64,000 nucleotides of DNA from positions 789,501 to 853,500 of the forward strand of contig NC_017956.1 in the NCBI RefSeq assembly GCF_000264455.2, in the 5' to 3' direction. A program made the position numbers and the translations under genes. This stretch comes from Tistrella mobilis KA081020-065 (GTDB taxonomy: Bacteria > Pseudomonadota > Alphaproteobacteria > Tistrellales > Tistrellaceae). This document shows positions 9,528-19,694 of this stretch, piece after piece. Each line of letters opens with the position of its first letter. Position 1 is the stretch's first letter. The notes under the pieces were generated by a model, which saw only the letters and a list, made by a program, of their open reading frames with translations, ran no database searches and was not told the origin of the DNA.

Positions 9528-12233
9528 ATGACCCTCGACTCCGCTTCGCTCCGCGAAATTCTTCGTGGGAGACCTGGTGCCGCCGTTCGGCACTTCGCAA
9601 TTATGATGATGGCGGTGGCCGTTGGTGCACTGGTGCTCGCCGCTCCCGGAAATTCACGAGCGCAAACGCTTTTTGATCTCCAAAGTCAGATTGAATCCGC
9701 GACACAGGCGCTTCAGAGTGGCGGTGGTCTGACGGATAACCGTGACGGGACGGCCGATACCTCTCTCGATCCTAATGCGACGGATCGTTCGGAAGGGGCC
9801 GATGAAGAAGACGACGATGCCAACAAGCGCCGCTCTGCTGCGGACGAGGCGGATGAGCCCCGTCTGGGACAGTTTGGTGATCCCTCTTCAATCGAACGCG
9901 ATTATGCGCTGAGGACCGGTCGCGCGATCAGCCAGTACGGGTACCGTGTTTTCCGTCAGGCTGCGCGCGCGCCGATCACGTCAGGTGAAATCAGTCCCGA
10001 CTATGTGCTGGGCATCGGGGACGAGTTGATCGTCACCTACCGTGGCCAGACCTCGCGCACGGTCAGTGTTCAGGTTAACCGCGACGGCGATATTGTGCTT
10101 CCGGAAACGCCGCCGCTGAAAGCGGTCGGCTCTACTCTTGCGGATCTCCGGGAGCGCCTTCAGCAGATCACCAGCGAGATTATGGTGGGAAGTCGCGTGT
10201 TCGCGACGGTCGGTAGCGTGCGGTTGATCAGCGTGTCTGTCCTCGGCGAGGTCGTGCGGCCGGGGGCCAGGCCTGTGAACAGCTTTGCGACGGTGGTTGA
10301 TGCCATCAGCGCGGCTGGTGGCGTGATTCGATCCGGCTCGTTGCGCCGGATCGAGCTGGTTCGCGCAAGCGGCGAACGGATTTCCGTTGACCTGTATGAC
10401 TACCTCAGCGGCGCTGGCGGTGCTGCGACCGAGCCGCTGCAGGATGGTGATCGTATCGTGGTGCCGCTGCTGGGACCGACGGTTGCCGTGGATGGCGATG
10501 TTGCACGGCCGGGTATTTTTGAGACGGCGCCTGGTCGTTCGAGCATGGCTGTAACGGAGGCTATGAAACTTGCCGGGGGGCCTTTGCGGCCGGCGGGCAA
10601 CCGTTTCATGCGCATTTCTTTCGACAAGGAGGGCGTTCAGTCCGTGGCGTCGACTGACGCTCGCTCGGGGACGCTCAATCGAAGCGAAATCTTGCAGGTG
10701 TTCATCGATCGCAATGTCGTCGGTGGCACGATCACGGTTGAAGGCAGCGTTTCCACGCCGGGACCGCGTGCCATCGACAGTCGCGGAAGCCTGAAGGTTC
10801 TGCTCGAAAATCTCGATTTGCTGAGCGGTTCTCCTTACCTGCCCTTTGCAGTGATCCGTAGCCGCGACCCGAGTACGTTGCTGCCGCTTTTCATTCCGGT
10901 CGATCTTGTGAACGTGCTTAGCGGTAATCAAGACGTCACGCTCTCGTCGGGGGACCGCTTCATCGTTCTTGGTGCACAGGATATTTCGTTCCTCTCCAGT
11001 CCGGGGGTGGCTGGCGCGCTGTCAAATACCGGAGGCGCCTGTCCGGCGCTCGCGTCACTTGCCAGCCTCACGTCCAGGACGCGAGCCGACAGCTTCATCA
11101 GCGCACGCCAGTTCCTGGTACAGGGAGGAACGTCCACCCGGCCTCCGCAGAACGTGAACTGTCCGGCAATTTATGATCAGTATCCCAATCTTCTCCCGCT
11201 GCTGCTTGAAAACATCACTGCCGTGACCGGTGATGTCAGGCGGCCGGGTCTCTATCCCATCGTTCAGCCGGTTCCGCTGCGCCTTATGCTCAATGCGGCG
11301 GGGGGCCTCGGGCGTTCGGCAGACATTTCTCGGGTAGAGGTCACCCGCTACGATGCGGCGGTGGGAGCGCAGACCACCACTGTTCGACGCGAAGTACTTG
11401 ATCTGACGCAAGTAAGCCTGGACGCGGTAATGATCCGGCCAGGCGATACCGTGCGCGTCTCGACTAGGATCACGACTCGCGAACAGGGGCTGGTCACGGT
11501 GCGTGGCGAGGTCCTGCGGCCAGGCGCCTACGACATCACTCGTGGTGAGCGTCTGTCCGATCTTCTGACGCGCGCTGGCGGCCTGACCTCGGAAGCCTAT
11601 CCATTCGGCGCGATTTTTACGCGGGATCGTGTTCGAAACCTGGAACGGCAGGCAAATCGCCGGACTGCGGACGAGTTGCAGAAGGGCATCGTGTCTTTGC
11701 TGGCACGGCAGGCACAGCGTTCCTCTGGCGGCAGCGGCATTGCAGATGCAATGCGGGTCGTGCGTGAGCTGGTGAGTGATCTGACGGCGGTTGAGCCCTA
11801 TGGTCGGGTCGTGGTTGAGGCTGATCCCGCAGTGCTGACGGCACGCCCGGAGCTCGACACGGTCCTCGAAGGGGGGGACGAAGTCGTCATTCCCAAGCGT
11901 CCGAACTATGTCCTGATCGTCGGAGAGGTTCTCAATCCCGGTGCACAGCAGTTCCGTAGCGGGCTGAGCGCAGCTGACTATGTGAAGCTGGCCGGGGGAT
12001 ACACCATGGATTCGGACGAGGGGCGTGCGTTCGTTGTTCTGCCAAACGGTGCAGCTCAGCCGACGAACCTTGGTTCTTGGGCGACGCAGGATGCGAATGT
12101 TCCTCCGGGCTCGATGCTCGTGATCCCGCGTGACCTGGCTCCCTTTGACTTCCTTGCTGTAACCTCAGATGTGACGCGTATCGTCAGCAGCCTGGCCCTC
12201 ACTGCCGCGGCACTTAATGCAGTTCAAAACTGA
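9528..12233 (+). CDS. Polysaccharide export protein with multiple SLBB modules (Wza-like)
   Basis: Outer-membrane/periplasmic exporter component, 901 residues, more than twice the length of classical Wza. Signal peptide (FAIMMMAVAVGALVLAAPG, cut near SRAQ), then a long Asp/Glu/Ser-rich linker (about residues 60-120). A Poly_export domain follows (about 148-240, YVLGIGDELIVTYRG), and six SLBB-like units of the form 'V.GEV..PG' start near residues 234, 318, 401, 562, 655 and 795. No lipobox cysteine is seen. I took the ATG at 9528; an in-frame ATG 66 bases upstream would put extra basic residues before the signal peptide. Twelve bases ahead of the YjbH gene. Confidence 0.9.
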   Translation: MTLDSASLREILRGRPGAAVRHFAIMMMAVAVGALVLAAPGNSRAQTLFDLQSQIESATQALQSGGGLTDNRDGTADTSLDPNATDRSEGADEEDDDANKRRSAADEADEPRLGQFGDPSSIERDYALRTGRAISQYGYRVFRQAARAPITSGEISPDYVLGIGDELIVTYRGQTSRTVSVQVNRDGDIVLPETPPLKAVGSTLADLRERLQQITSEIMVGSRVFATVGSVRLISVSVLGEVVRPGARPVNSFATVVDAISAAGGVIRSGSLRRIELVRASGERISVDLYDYLSGAGGAATEPLQDGDRIVVPLLGPTVAVDGDVARPGIFETAPGRSSMAVTEAMKLAGGPLRPAGNRFMRISFDKEGVQSVASTDARSGTLNRSEILQVFIDRNVVGGTITVEGSVSTPGPRAIDSRGSLKVLLENLDLLSGSPYLPFAVIRSRDPSTLLPLFIPVDLVNVLSGNQDVTLSSGDRFIVLGAQDISFLSSPGVAGALSNTGGACPALASLASLTSRTRADSFISARQFLVQGGTSTRPPQNVNCPAIYDQYPNLLPLLLENITAVTGDVRRPGLYPIVQPVPLRLMLNAAGGLGRSADISRVEVTRYDAAVGAQTTTVRREVLDLTQVSLDAVMIRPGDTVRVSTRITTREQGLVTVRGEVLRPGAYDITRGERLSDLLTRAGGLTSEAYPFGAIFTRDRVRNLERQANRRTADELQKGIVSLLARQAQRSSGGSGIADAMRVVRELVSDLTAVEPYGRVVVEADPAVLTARPELDTVLEGGDEVVIPKRPNYVLIVGEVLNPGAQQFRSGLSAADYVKLAGGYTMDSDEGRAFVVLPNGAAQPTNLGSWATQDANVPPGSMLVIPRDLAPFDFLAVTSDVTRIVSSLALTAAALNAVQN

Positions 12234-12245
12234 GGCCATAAGACA

Positions 12246-14810
12246 GTGAAGGTGAAGGGCGCGTATCTGGTGGTGGTCAACGTTCTGTTGGCCACCACCT
12301 TTGCGGCAGGAAACGCAACAACGGCGGCTGCACAGCAGGTGCGGGAAGCCGGGAACATTTGGGAGAAGCCACTTCTCCCTAATGTTTCCGACTATGGGGG
12401 TATTGGAGCCCTTCAGACACCCACCGCGCGCTTCGGACAGGACGGACAGTTTCTGGTCGGTATCTCCCTTGTATCGCCCTATCATCGTTACTTCATTAAT
12501 CTGCAGGCGTTGCCATGGTTGGAAGGAACCTTCCGTTATACACGGATTACTGATCGACCTTACAGTTCTCTGGACGGGTTTGCGGACGGGCAGGATTATA
12601 AGGACCGGAGTGTCGACATTAAGGTTCGTCTTTCTCAGGAGAGTAAAGATTGGCCGGAAATCGCTGTGGGCTTTCGCGACCTGGGGGGTACCGGACTCTT
12701 CGGTAGCGAATACGTGGTTGCGTCAAAAAAGTTCGGCGAATTTGATGTGGCCGGCGGCCTGGGTTTTGGCGCGATGGGAACCCGGGCGCATTTGGACAAT
12801 CCGCTGGGCATCTTTTTTGACCGCTTTGACAACCGCGTCGGAGGGGCGGATTCTCCAGGCGGAGTTGGTACCGCGTTCTTTACCGGGCCTATCGCACTCT
12901 TTGGCAGCATAAGCTACCTATGGAAAGATGTTCCTCTACTGGAGGATGATCTCCGCTTTACAGTAGAATATGACCCGAATAATTACAAAGATGATCCTGC
13001 CTTCTCGGATCTGACACCAAAGTCGCCCTTGAATTTCGGCGTTACCTGGCAGCCGGCGAGCTGGATACAGGTGGCAGCCGGCTTTGAGCGGGGTGATACT
13101 GCGATGGCACGGGTCTCCTTGTTTGCTGACTTCCACAATGGCTTTAACCCGCTCATGGATAAAGGCGTCCCGCCGGAGATCAGCATGCGCGGCCGGGAGG
13201 GCCCGCAAGGTGTGTCGCCGGAGAGGGCAATCGATCCGGCGCCGACGGCGGCGGCTTGGCTTCCCGAGCTTGCGGAAGCGAGCGTAAGGGCTGCGGCGGC
13301 CGGCTACCAGATGACCGTTCTCCGCTTCGAGATACACGACGACAAGGCTTTGCTGGATCTTGCGGGGGGGATTCCGGGGCGGGATCTGGGGGACGCCTTT
13401 GATATGGCAGTTGCTGCAGCGAAGGCCGTGCCGTCAGAGGTGGAGACGATACACATTCGCCTTATGGCGTCGAACAAAGCGCCGTTGGTAACCTGGACCG
13501 CGGCAAAGAGCGACCTGCTGAAGGGGGAGGCGGCATCGTCCATCGGATCCGCTTCCGCTGATACCGGCGGCGGCGCTCCGACCCTGGTGCGGCAGCCTGC
13601 GGATTCCGGCAAGATTGCTGAACGCCTGTTCGCTGTGGCGGAGGAGAATGACGTCGTCATCGATCGGCTGGAACTGAACGGAGATACGGCGCGGATTTTT
13701 GTCGGCAACATGCCGTTCCGGAACTTTGTGACATCGGCAGGTCGCGTGGCTCGGGTCGCAACACAGGCTATGCCGGCTGAAATCGAGCGGCTGGCTATCG
13801 TGCTTGGTGATGACGGGCTGCCGGTGCTTGAGTTGACGATTTTGAGAAGCCACATCGAGCGCCTTGGGAAAGACGAGGCGACGCCTGAGGAAATTTGGCA
13901 CAAAAGCCTCATTGCGCAGGCAGCTCCACCTTCAGATGATGCTGTACTGAACACGAGTCAGTTTCCCGCGTTCGATTGGTCGATAGCGCCCCGCACCCGG
14001 CAGCAGATCGGAGGGCCGGACGCCTTCCTGATCTATCAGTTGTATATGCGGGCTCAGGCATCGATCCGCCCCACACCGGGAACGGAGATCGATGGTTATG
14101 TGGGTATGAACATAACCAACAACTATGACGATCTTACCCTCGAATCGGATAGCCGATTGCCGCGGGTTCGCAGTGATATCAAGAACTATCTCAAAGAAGG
14201 GGAAACCTGGATCGGTCGCTTGCAGGGTGCCTATTATACGTCACTTGCACCTGGTCTCTATGCCACGGCGTATGCGGGGCTTCTCGAAGAGATGTTCGGC
14301 GGTGTCGGCGGTGAGGTTCTCTACAAGTCGATCGGATCGCCCTGGGCATACGGAGTTGATGTGAATTGGGTGAAGCAGCGCGATTATGATGGGATGTTTG
14401 GCTTCCGTGACTACAGCACCGTTACCGGGCATGTCGGCGTGTATTATGATTTGCCGTTCTGGAATCTGAATAGCTCAATCCGCGCGGGCCGCTATCTTGC
14501 AAAAGACTGGGGGGCGACGTTTGAACTGTCTCGCGAGTTCGACAGCGGAATTCGGGCGGGTGTCTTCGCCACACTCACAGATGTTTCCGCCGCGGATTTC
14601 GGCGAGGGTAGCTTTGACAAGGGCTTTTTCCTGAGCATCCCATTGGATATTTATGCGACGCGTCCCACCAAAACACGCTTCGGCATAACTTATAGGCCCG
14701 TCACACGCGACGGTGGCGCCCAGCTCAACCGCTCCAGCGCTTTGATCGGCCGTGTCGCCGGATACGACGTCGAGCATGCCGCGAGGTATTGGCCGGATTT
14801 GATGGACTGA
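12246..14810 (+). CDS. YjbH-family exopolysaccharide outer-membrane protein
   Basis: 854 residues, GTG start, signal peptide ending near residue 29 (TTAAA). The N-terminal motif NVSDYGGIGALQTPTARF and the following RYTRITDRPY, DIKVRLSQES and FRDLGGTGLFGSEY stretches are the YjbH signature. The C-terminal half reads like a beta-barrel with alternating aromatic strands. YjbH proteins are encoded with Wza-like partners in yjbEFGH-type operons and are thought to help export. The tight spacing after the SLBB gene supports a shared role. Codon use and spacing look native. Confidence 0.87.
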   Translation: MKVKGAYLVVVNVLLATTFAAGNATTAAAQQVREAGNIWEKPLLPNVSDYGGIGALQTPTARFGQDGQFLVGISLVSPYHRYFINLQALPWLEGTFRYTRITDRPYSSLDGFADGQDYKDRSVDIKVRLSQESKDWPEIAVGFRDLGGTGLFGSEYVVASKKFGEFDVAGGLGFGAMGTRAHLDNPLGIFFDRFDNRVGGADSPGGVGTAFFTGPIALFGSISYLWKDVPLLEDDLRFTVEYDPNNYKDDPAFSDLTPKSPLNFGVTWQPASWIQVAAGFERGDTAMARVSLFADFHNGFNPLMDKGVPPEISMRGREGPQGVSPERAIDPAPTAAAWLPELAEASVRAAAAGYQMTVLRFEIHDDKALLDLAGGIPGRDLGDAFDMAVAAAKAVPSEVETIHIRLMASNKAPLVTWTAAKSDLLKGEAASSIGSASADTGGGAPTLVRQPADSGKIAERLFAVAEENDVVIDRLELNGDTARIFVGNMPFRNFVTSAGRVARVATQAMPAEIERLAIVLGDDGLPVLELTILRSHIERLGKDEATPEEIWHKSLIAQAAPPSDDAVLNTSQFPAFDWSIAPRTRQQIGGPDAFLIYQLYMRAQASIRPTPGTEIDGYVGMNITNNYDDLTLESDSRLPRVRSDIKNYLKEGETWIGRLQGAYYTSLAPGLYATAYAGLLEEMFGGVGGEVLYKSIGSPWAYGVDVNWVKQRDYDGMFGFRDYSTVTGHVGVYYDLPFWNLNSSIRAGRYLAKDWGATFELSREFDSGIRAGVFATLTDVSAADFGEGSFDKGFFLSIPLDIYATRPTKTRFGITYRPVTRDGGAQLNRSSALIGRVAGYDVEHAARYWPDLMD

Positions 14811-15088
14811 CGCCAGCGGCCGGCGGCATCGCTCCGCATTAACCATATCAGCCTCCTTTATCGCTTCCCATTCGGGGCAAAAGGGGGGGTGACGACTGTT
14901 CCGAGGGCGTAAACATCTCGTAATATCAAAAGGATCCCGCAGGTGCGGTGGTGTGCGTGTGGCTTGTGGCGTCGCCACCAACATGGTATATGGAACGGGC
15001 ACGATCGGAGCGAACAACCGCGAATGCTCCCGGCGCTTGGTGGTCGGGTCCGACAGTCGCGGCTTCAAGAGGCGATAAGACCGCTATC

Positions 15089-15895
15089 ATGACTCCTCCT
15101 CATCCTTCTTCCATCCCCGTTTTTATCCTTTGCGGCGGGCTCGGCACGCGCATCAAGGAAGAGACTGAATTCCGGCCAAAGCCGATGGTTCCGGTGGGGG
15201 ATAAACCGATTATCTGGCACATCATGCGAATCTATTCGCATTTTGGCTTCAGAAAATTCGTCCTCTGCATGGGGTATAAATCGGAGGTAATTCGCAATTA
15301 CTTCCTGAATTTTTACTCGATGAACAGCGACGCCACGGTTAACCTCGTCGACAACAGTGTCACCTATCACCAGATCAACCATGATTGCGACTGGGAAGTG
15401 ACGCTTGCCTATACAGGCGAGAAGACCATGACCGGCGCCCGGATCGCGATGGCGTTTGATCGATACATCGGGGATGCGCCGACCTTCGCCGTGACCTATG
15501 GCGATGGCGTCACTGATGCAGATCTCGCTGCCGAGCTGGCTTTTCACCAGGCACATGGCAAGGTCGGAACCGTGCTGGGCGTTAATCCCCCGTCACGTTT
15601 CGGCGAATTCCAGATGGATGGTAATCAGCTGCAGGCATTCGCCGAGAAGCCCGAGATCATCCATGCGTGGATCAACGGCGGTTTCTTCTTCTTTAATCGG
15701 GGTTTCCGCGAGTATCTCTCGACTGACGCGTCGTTGGTGCTGGAGCAAACTCCTTTGTCGCGCCTCGCTGCGGATGGAGAGTTGCATGTCTACAAGCATG
15801 GTGGCTTCTGGCAGTGCATGGACACGCAGCGTGATCGGGAGCATCTGACGGCAATGTGGGAGCAGGGCAAAGCGCCTTGGGCTCATAAGGACTGA
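15089..15895 (+). CDS. rfbF: Glucose-1-phosphate cytidylyltransferase
   Basis: Makes CDP-glucose from CTP and glucose-1-phosphate. 268 residues. The nucleotidyltransferase loop reads ILCGGLGTRIKEETEFRPKP, then MVPVGDKPIIWHIM, YSHFGFRKFVLCMGYK, and VTYGDGVTD for the metal/substrate site; this set is specific to RfbF/AscA rather than GalU or RmlA. I start at the ATG at 15089; the open frame extends back 141 bases but that part has no family similarity. The usual next enzyme, CDP-glucose 4,6-dehydratase (RfbG), is not in the window. Confidence 0.92.
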   Translation: MTPPHPSSIPVFILCGGLGTRIKEETEFRPKPMVPVGDKPIIWHIMRIYSHFGFRKFVLCMGYKSEVIRNYFLNFYSMNSDATVNLVDNSVTYHQINHDCDWEVTLAYTGEKTMTGARIAMAFDRYIGDAPTFAVTYGDGVTDADLAAELAFHQAHGKVGTVLGVNPPSRFGEFQMDGNQLQAFAEKPEIIHAWINGGFFFFNRGFREYLSTDASLVLEQTPLSRLAADGELHVYKHGGFWQCMDTQRDREHLTAMWEQGKAPWAHKD

Positions 15896-16246
15896 GATCT
15901 CGTGAGAGATGAGATCCACTGCCTGCCTGCAGGGCGATGTGCCCGGGAGGTGTGGCTGCCTTGCGAGCACCTGACTGGCAGATCAAGAGGCTGGCAGAGG
16001 CAGCCAGCCTCTGGCGCCTCGCCTGACAGGCAATGTGCTCAGGCATGCCGTACCCGGCCGGGCCGTCAGGGGCGCTGGAACATGATCGTGTGATATGGAG
16101 GAGGCCGGGCTTTTCGGCCCTGCCGTGACAATACCGAAAGGGTTCGGCCAGCCTTCGCCAGAAGGCTGACATCTCCTCCGAGGGGCGATCTGTCCCACCG
16201 TCTCAATCCGCCTCATTTCGAGGCAGTCAGAGAGGGAGCCAGAAGT
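15896..16246. other. 351-base gap with hairpins, no gene seen
   Basis: Holds AGAGGCTGG (15986-15994) and CCAGCCTCT (16004-16012), a perfect 9-bp stem with a 9-nt loop, and a second GC hairpin near 16103-16120 (GGCCGGGCTTTTCGGCCC). Neither has a clear U-tract. One may end the rfbF transcript; the rest presumably serves as leader for the glycosyltransferase, which has GGGAGCCAGAAGT before its ATG. Confidence 0.4.
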
Positions 16247-17272
16247 ATGATCCCCGTTTCTGAGAGCGTTGTCCGGGAGGCAGCCCCCTGGATCGCCGAA
16301 GGACGCAGGCCGACCATCGGGGTGGCGGTCATCACCTATACCGCGAAAAAGATGCTCCCGCACTGCCTCCCGCCGTTGCTCGCCTCGCCGTTGAAGCCGC
16401 GGGTGCTGGTGGTTAACTCATCTTCCAATGATGGTACCGTTGAGCTCGCGCAGGAAATGGGGGCCGAAACCCTTGTGGTTCCCCGACGGTCTTTTAATCA
16501 CGGCATGACGCGAGAACATGCACGACGTGTCCTGGGAACGGACATTGTGGTGATGATCACGCCGGATGCCTATGCGACATCGCCGGATATGATTGGCCAC
16601 CTGGTGGCGCCGATCGTGGACGGGCTGGCCGCCGTCACTTATGCTCGTCAGATACCGCATACAGGCGCGGGAATCTTTGAAAGGTTCGCGCGCGAGTTCA
16701 ATTATCCGCCTGAAAGCCACATCCGTTCCTACGATGAGCGCGCCAGGTGGGGCAGCTTTCTCTACTTCTGCTCGGATAGCTGTGCAGCGTGGTCCAATCC
16801 CGCCCTCGACGCAATTGATGGCATCGGACCTACGCTGACCATGGAGGACGCCATTGGTGCAGCTAAGTTGCTGCAGCGTGGACATCGTATTGCTTATGTG
16901 GCTGAAGCCATAGTGCATCATTCCCACACCTACAGTCTGAAGCAGGAGTTCAGACGTATGTTCGACGTGGGATATGAGCGGCGCCGTCAGAAGGAGCTGC
17001 TACTGAGCAGCGGCGGAGATGAAGCGCGCGGCAGCCGGTATGTGAAAGCGCTGATGAGGCAGCTGCTGCGAGAACAACCCCATCTGATTCTATATGCTGT
17101 CCTTCAGAACGCTGCCAAATTGGCGGGCTACAAACTGGGGTACCATGCAATGAATCTCCCGCGCAGCTGGATTCCCAGGTTGAGTGGGCAGGATTTCTAC
17201 TGGACCAGTGAAGCGTTTGAACTCAGGGAGGGACGCGAATGGGGGGAGATCCCGGCGCGCTCTCCGTCCTGA
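16247..17272 (+). CDS. Family 2 glycosyltransferase (rhamnosyltransferase-like)
   Basis: GT-A fold transferase of 341 residues, probably adding a sugar to the lipid-linked repeat unit at the cytoplasmic face. It has VAVITYTAKKMLPHCL, LVVNSSSNDGT with the nucleotide-contacting residues, VPRRSFNHGMTREHA (the FNHG.TR pattern is common in bacterial rhamnosyltransferases), DIVVMITPDA as the DxD-like site, and TMEDAIGAAKLLQRG as the ED motif. No membrane segments. Substrate identity is inference only. Confidence 0.83.
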   Translation: MIPVSESVVREAAPWIAEGRRPTIGVAVITYTAKKMLPHCLPPLLASPLKPRVLVVNSSSNDGTVELAQEMGAETLVVPRRSFNHGMTREHARRVLGTDIVVMITPDAYATSPDMIGHLVAPIVDGLAAVTYARQIPHTGAGIFERFAREFNYPPESHIRSYDERARWGSFLYFCSDSCAAWSNPALDAIDGIGPTLTMEDAIGAAKLLQRGHRIAYVAEAIVHHSHTYSLKQEFRRMFDVGYERRRQKELLLSSGGDEARGSRYVKALMRQLLREQPHLILYAVLQNAAKLAGYKLGYHAMNLPRSWIPRLSGQDFYWTSEAFELREGREWGEIPARSPS

Positions 17273-17440
17273 AGGGACCAGGAAACTGACAGGCGGCTCC
17301 GCCTTGTTGCAAAGTCGCGCTAGCGAGATCATGCCGTTGCTGGGGGGCCGCCAGCTGTTGTCCGGTGGCTTCTGTATCGTTTTTATCAATGTACCGTCAG
17401 CCGGATGCGCTTCCGGCGAAGATGCAGGAGAAGACATTCG

Positions 17441-18862
17441 ATGAGCGTGATCGTGCCGGTGATCCTGTGCGGTGGCGGCGGAAGCCGGTTGTGGCCGCTA
17501 TCTCGGAAGTCTCTTCCGAAACAGTTTTTGCCACTTGTTGGTTCACAGACCATGCTCCAGGAGACCCTGCAGCGCGTCGCTCCGTCGGCTGGGTTTTCGT
17601 CTCCTGTCCTGATCTGCAATGAGGAACATCGCTTTCTTGTGGCGGAACAGACCCGGGCGACAGGTATACAACCTGCCGCTATTGTTCTCGAGCCGGTGGG
17701 GAGAAATACGGCACCTGCCATTGCAGTGGCTGCGAGGGCGGTTCAGGACGTCGATCCACACGCGCTCATGCTTGTTCTCCCGTCGGATCACGTGATCGGA
17801 AAGGCGGATGAGTTCCGGGCTGCCGTTGCGGCGGCTGCCGCGTCGGCGGCCGATGGTGCCTTTGTGACGTTTGGAATTCGGCCCACCGGTCCGCACACCG
17901 GGTATGGTTACATCGAAGCTGGAGATGTCGCAGGCGACGGCCTGTTTGCGATCCGCAGATTTCATGAGAAGCCGACCCTGCAGACAGCGACGGAATATCT
18001 CGATGCAGGCGGCTTCTACTGGAATAGCGGCATGTTTATGTTTCCGGTTGCGGGCATATTGCAGGAACTCGACGCATTAGCTCCAGACGTATTTCGAGCA
18101 GCCCTCCAGGCCTACGGAGCACGCTCTGCGGATCTGGATTTCGTTCGGTTGTCTCGGGCGGAGTTTGAAGAAGCGCCGGATGTTTCCATTGATGTTGCTG
18201 TCATGGAGCAGACCCGGCGCGGTCTTGTGATGCCGGTCGATATCGGTTGGTCTGACGTTGGAACCTGGGATGCTCTGTGGGAGATCAGTCCGCAAGATGA
18301 TACGCGTTCCGTTATTGTCGGCGATGTCATAACGAATGGCGTCACCGGCAGTTATCTTCGGAGCGAGGGGCCCATGGTGGCAGCGGTTGGTGTTGAAGAC
18401 CTGATCGTGGTTGCAACGCGGGACGCCGTCCTGGTGTCGTCGCTTTCACATGCCCAGGACGTCAAGAAGGTTGTCGAGTCCCTCATTCTGGAGCACCGTT
18501 CAGAAGCGGAGACGAGCGACACGGTCTATCGCCCGTGGGGTAATTATACCGGCATCGATCTTGGCGAGCGTTTCCAGGTGAAACGGATTGTGGTGGAGCC
18601 GGGGAAGAAGTTGTCGTTGCAGATGCATCACCATCGGGCTGAACATTGGATTGTCGTCAGTGGAACTGCGGAAGTTACCTGTGATGATCGGACGTTCCTG
18701 CTGAATGAAAACCAATCGACGTTCATCCCGCAGGGGGCCGTACATCGCCTCGCCAATCCCGGCCGAATTCCACTCCATTTGATTGAGGTCCAGTCCGGAT
18801 CTTATCTAGGGGAAGATGATATCGTCCGCATAGCGGATGAGTTTGGGCGTGTAGCGGGATGA
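17441..18862 (+). CDS. manC: Mannose-1-phosphate guanylyltransferase / mannose-6-phosphate isomerase
   Basis: Bifunctional type II enzyme giving GDP-mannose, 473 residues. The N-terminal pyrophosphorylase domain has GGGGSRLWPLSRKSLPKQF, HALMLVLPSDHVI and FHEKPTLQTA. The C-terminal cupin isomerase domain has EPGKKLSLQMHHHRAEHWIV with the metal histidines. I chose the ATG at 17441 because AGGAGA precedes it. It implies mannose or a GDP-mannose-derived sugar in the polymer; no gmd/fcl genes are nearby. Confidence 0.93.
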   Translation: MSVIVPVILCGGGGSRLWPLSRKSLPKQFLPLVGSQTMLQETLQRVAPSAGFSSPVLICNEEHRFLVAEQTRATGIQPAAIVLEPVGRNTAPAIAVAARAVQDVDPHALMLVLPSDHVIGKADEFRAAVAAAAASAADGAFVTFGIRPTGPHTGYGYIEAGDVAGDGLFAIRRFHEKPTLQTATEYLDAGGFYWNSGMFMFPVAGILQELDALAPDVFRAALQAYGARSADLDFVRLSRAEFEEAPDVSIDVAVMEQTRRGLVMPVDIGWSDVGTWDALWEISPQDDTRSVIVGDVITNGVTGSYLRSEGPMVAAVGVEDLIVVATRDAVLVSSLSHAQDVKKVVESLILEHRSEAETSDTVYRPWGNYTGIDLGERFQVKRIVVEPGKKLSLQMHHHRAEHWIVVSGTAEVTCDDRTFLLNENQSTFIPQGAVHRLANPGRIPLHLIEVQSGSYLGEDDIVRIADEFGRVAG

Positions 18863-18890
18863 CGCTGCGAAGCGACTGGAGTTTTGCCCG

Positions 18891-19694
18891 GTGAAGAAGT
18901 TTAGTCTCCTGCTTCTGACCTTTATTTTGTTTACCGGCTTGGCTTGGGTGATCATCAAGCAGCTGTCGTTTGATTATGATATCTATCGAACGAGTGAGAT
19001 CATATATGTTGATCAGGCATCGATTGATAGAAGCCAGTCCAGTGGTGCTGGCGGCCTCCTGTTTGGCAACACGGATGCCAGCAAGCGCATCACCGAATTC
19101 ATCCAGATCACGCAAGGTAAGAGCGCGGCCATCGCACTCCTGAAGGAGCCGTCGGTTCGACAGGAAGTGGCGTATTGGCGTAGCAACCAGTTTTTGTCCT
19201 CGCGTCAGGTTTCTCCGGAGGATCTGCGCCCCGAGGATGTCGTTGCGTTTATCAATAAGTCGGTGACTGTGACAGTACTGCATGACAGCGGCATCCTTCA
19301 GCTGGAATTTGTCGCGTCGACGCCAGAGATGTCCCATCGCTTTCTGGACTTGCTTACTCAGTATTTTATTGAGTTCAGCCGATCCAACGCTCTGGCCGGG
19401 CTTCTTAAGCAGAGGGAGGAACTCTATTCGGAGCTCTCGCGTGCGACAATTGTATCCGTCGGGCAGGCGTTGTCGAACCAGATCTCTACCATTTCAACTC
19501 GAATTGCTCTGGCAAACGCAGACGCGACCTTCGGAATCAAGATTCTGGATGCTGCTTACACAGGCCAAAAGCCAGCTAACATGAGTCCCATGATTCAGGC
19601 TGGGCTTGCTATTTTTGCAGGCATTGTCCTTAGTTTCATGGTCTATATCCTTATCCAGATCATTAACTATGCGAGGCGGGAAGAATCTCAGTGA
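18891..19694 (+). CDS. Wzz-like chain-length / polysaccharide co-polymerase protein
   Basis: 267 residues with the Wzz topology: a membrane helix at residues 4-22, a large periplasmic part, and a second helix at about 237-257 preceded by a Pro-containing motif (QKPANMSPM). GTG start after GGAG. The periplasmic part has helical heptad character (EELYSELSRATIV...). No Walker motifs, so it is not a Wzc-type kinase fusion. It overlaps the wzy-like gene by 4 bases (GTGA), as expected for polymerase and chain-length partners. Sequence similarity to known Wzz is low by eye; the call rests on topology and context. Confidence 0.66.
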   Translation: MKKFSLLLLTFILFTGLAWVIIKQLSFDYDIYRTSEIIYVDQASIDRSQSSGAGGLLFGNTDASKRITEFIQITQGKSAAIALLKEPSVRQEVAYWRSNQFLSSRQVSPEDLRPEDVVAFINKSVTVTVLHDSGILQLEFVASTPEMSHRFLDLLTQYFIEFSRSNALAGLLKQREELYSELSRATIVSVGQALSNQISTISTRIALANADATFGIKILDAAYTGQKPANMSPMIQAGLAIFAGIVLSFMVYILIQIINYARREESQ

